Below are positions 61,568 through 64,000 of a DNA stretch of 64,000 nt, one piece after another. Positions within the stretch are counted from its first letter, which is position 1. Every line of letters begins with the position of its first letter. The translations under genes were made by a program, and so were the position numbers. The DNA lies in assembly GCF_954871325.1 (NCBI RefSeq), contig NC_088777.1, positions 8,843,366-8,907,365 of the forward strand. Reading direction: 5' to 3'. Source of the DNA: Gordionus sp. m RMFG-2023. Its lineage: Eukaryota; Nematomorpha; Gordioida; Chordodea; Parachordodidae. A model generated the notes under the pieces. It worked only from the letters and a program-made list of their open reading frames with translations. It was not told where the DNA came from and made no database searches.

Positions 61568-62455
61568 TAACAACACACATTTAACTTTAAACATTGCTCA
61601 TATTTCAAATGAGAATATTAATTTTTGGAGAATAAAAAAACGAAATGCATTTAATCATTCATGAAAGTTAGTTGGTTTTTTTTGGATAAGAAATTGATTT
61701 TTTATGGTAAATAATAATTGATATAAATATCGTACCAGTATCGGTTATCGGATCGAAGAAAAATTTGTGGATCGTCATAACCCTATAATAAGCACGGATA
61801 TCAACCGGTAGCTGTAAAGGAATATATAGCCATAGAGGAGAGATGTAAAGAGCCTTACTTGACACTGGGAAAAAATTAGTTATTATAGATATTAAAAATG
61901 CTACGGCAGGAATTTTACAGGGGTGGACTTATCTTAAAATTTCAATGAATCGGGCTGGGCAAATATTTTTTTAAAAAATATACGGGCTGATTATTTGTGC
62001 GAAAATTCTTAACGGGCCGAAACAGTGACCCATTTAATCTGGGAGACCTGGTAACCCTGCGTAACCGACAATTTATTTGAGTACTACCATCTATTGAGCT
62101 TTGTATCAATAAATAACCCTCCTTTCTTTTTTTGTCAGATATAAAAAAAATCAGTTTATGTATTTTATTCTCTATTTATTTATTTTCTTCGTACAAATTA
62201 AAACGCCACTGTCTTTTGATTTTTTTTAAGCGACATACATATATAATATATATTATTTTATTTGAAAAGAAAATATATTTTTTATATAAAAATTATTTAT
62301 TTTTATACCGGTAAAAACAGGTGATACAAAATATTATATTATTTATTATTTAATAATGTTACCTGTGGAATGGAATAATCGACGCATAAATTTAAAAAAA
62401 AATAATGTAGCATATTTATTAATTAATTTAAAATGGGTCTGTTTTAATATTTTAG
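61568..62455. other. No gene recognised
   Basis: AT-rich. At about 61730-61790 a sequence ending in CGTCATAACCCTATA resembles an end of the TAGGG hAT family, without a matching partner. A GC-rich stretch at 61930-62030 has GGGCTGGGCAAA and GGGCCGAAAC words. Confidence 0.4.
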
Positions 62456-62613
62456 GTGATAGGTGGTCTAATATTCAATATTTATTTTATTATTACCTGT
62501 CCTAAATATATTGAACAAAGACATGTGATTGTCACTACTTTCATAAGTATTGTCTTCCTGTCCGGCATCTTTTTTCTCTTCGGAGCCGGAAATGATATTC
62601 CTTTTCCGCCCAG
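62456..62613 (+). CDS. Possible exon of an unknown membrane protein
   Basis: The open stretch lies between an acceptor (TTTAATATTTTAG, ending 62455) and a donor (CAG/GTTCCA after 62613), phase 0 in and phase 2 out. It encodes 52 residues with two likely membrane helices: IGGLIFNIYFIITC, then VTTFISIVFLSGIFFLFGAG, ending DIPFPP. A stop lies immediately upstream in frame. The composition and helix spacing look real, but no family was recognised and no partner exon was found up to the window end. Confidence 0.35.
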
Positions 62614-62931
62614 GTTCCAAACTCCACGTTTAACATTCTGTTGCTCTTCATATTTTTCAATTATCAAAGTAATTCAGGATAACGAAATTTTTTTTAAAAA
62701 AAAATTCGAACCTTTATAGGTCTCCATTATTTGTACAAAGGAATTGAGCGTGTCAATTCATTTTCAGAGCTTATTTATTTGGTTCAATATGCGCATTTAA
62801 AATTAAAAAGGAATTAATACCTTTATTTATTTATTTTTTTAAAAAAAAGAGAAGATGCGGCCTAATTAAAAATAAAATCAAACATAATCAGGAACACAAG
62901 TTACTAATACTTTGGGCGATAATATATAAGC

Positions 62932-63144
62932 CAAAGACGTGCAGAGGTAACCGTGGGCCCGGTTTTTAAAATTGTTATATTTATTTTTAATTTTTATAGC
63001 TAATAATGGCGATTTGAAATATTTAGTTTTATAATATTTAAAAAAATTTTTAGGCCCGACCCTGGTATTAAAAATTTTTTTTAGAACCAGTCCGGCCTGG
63101 GTACATTTAAGGGCCGAGCTTATGGTCGGGTATGCAGGTCTCTG
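62932..63144. mobile_element. 213-base MITE related to the BED-finger hAT
   Basis: The left end CAAAGACGTGCAGAGG and the right end (complement CAGAGACCTGCA) match the terminal repeats of the hAT at 18941-20322. Subterminal GGGCCCGG, GGCCCGACCC and GGCCTGGG words separated by T/A runs are also shared. No exact target duplication remains. Confidence 0.7.
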
Positions 63145-64000
63145 GTATATATTCGACGAAACGATATTGGTTTTATCATTGTTTTGGAGTTACATATGTG
63201 GCTCAGACCCTAGAGACTTTAATTGTGGCGGCTCAGTGAGATACACAATATGGATTCGATTCCACCTGTTTTAAAATCAAGTTGCTCGAGCAGGTAACTT
63301 AAGGTTGGATAGATTGGTAGAAATGTTATGTACGGAAGTAGGGTTAATTTTAATATACTTATAAATGGGGTGGGTTTATTGTTAATTCGTTTAGTAAATT
63401 CCTATATTTGATATGCAATCCATGTTATCATTCCATACATACTTTCTTAAATAGTAAAGATTCTCAAAGAAAAAGATGACAATTTTGTTTATTATTTCTG
63501 CTGGTCCCAAAATCATGTAATTATTTTAAGTAAACTTCATCTTTATCTACATTACAAATACCTTCATCTTTATCTAAATTACAAATACCTTCATCTATAT
63601 TAAAATATTCTCGATTTTAAAGTTTGGAATTTTGTGTTTTCTCGAAAAACGTAATATCATGGTTTTTTAAAATAGAATATTAAATAGTAAAAGTTTATTA
63701 TTTTTATATGCAAGGATCATCGGAATTTTATAAAGGTCCAAAATATTCCTCATTTTTTAAATTATTTTGCCGTCCGCGGCGTTTATTTCTTTTGGACACC
63801 GGCCCATTTCCGATAAACTTGCAATCGAGTAATTTATATTTACCCGTTAAAAACCTTAAACTTCTAAAACACAATAATCTATTTTTAAAGCTTTTTACTT
63901 GATTTTGATATTTTTTGGTGGCTCACTTTGATATTTGTGTTAATGGCGGTGTTTGCAGAAATTTAAAGTGTTTTCCGTGGCATTTTATTGAAAAATATGT
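63145..64000. other. No gene recognised
   Basis: Mostly AT-rich. Three tandem copies of a 27-base unit starting CTTCATCTTTATCTA lie at about 63536-63600. An open stretch at 63708-63902 has no recognised motif. Confidence 0.4.

Noticed and set aside
63221-63270. A second tRNA-like sequence with A-box (GGCTCAGTGAG) and B-box (GATTCGATTCC) words
   Set aside because: The two boxes are too close together for an anticodon arm, and no stems pair.

Overview
The window is very AT-rich eukaryotic DNA with long gene-poor stretches, GT-AG introns and many decayed transposable elements. The host genes that can be recognised are a condensin subunit (CAP-H), a short SFR1/MEI5 recombination mediator, dolichol kinase (DOLK) and a probable Mastermind-like Notch co-activator. 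Mastermind is restricted to animals, so the source is most likely a fast-evolving, AT-rich metazoan, but the species cannot be named from this sequence. Introns come in two size classes: tiny ones of 35-52 bases (SFR1, DOLK) and kilobase-sized ones filled with repeats (CAP-H). No promoter, origin or terminator can be supported.

Layout. 1-7000 holds three inverted-repeat elements, one of which encloses a gag-like fossil, and a GC-patch MITE. 7028-21447 carries the C-terminal 449 residues of CAP-H in seven exons on the + strand. Its sixth intron (14437-21099) contains a nearly whole Ty3/gypsy element in antisense, and a hAT element is inserted in one LTR of that element. 21600-24260 is a Tc1/mariner-like relic broken by another hAT. 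24782-25152 (-) is SFR1. 27528-32387 is a hAT element carrying two more hAT elements inside it. 32510-33640 is a degenerate tandem array. 36211-39207 (-) is DOLK. 40664-49471 holds two copies of one MITE in opposite orientation, a hAT 5-prime fragment and a retroelement fossil. 50240-50763 (+) is the Mastermind-like exon. 51560-64000 is mostly non-coding, with foldback MITEs, a 1.5 kb hAT derivative, a tRNA-like relic and one possible membrane-protein exon.

The four genes have unrelated jobs (chromosome condensation, RAD51/DMC1 recombination, dolichyl-phosphate supply for glycosylation, Notch signalling) and form no operon-like unit. The clearest pattern is the transposon history. Eight-base target duplications and terminal inverted repeats identify at least six hAT-type elements or MITEs, several nested, which lets relative insertion order be read directly.
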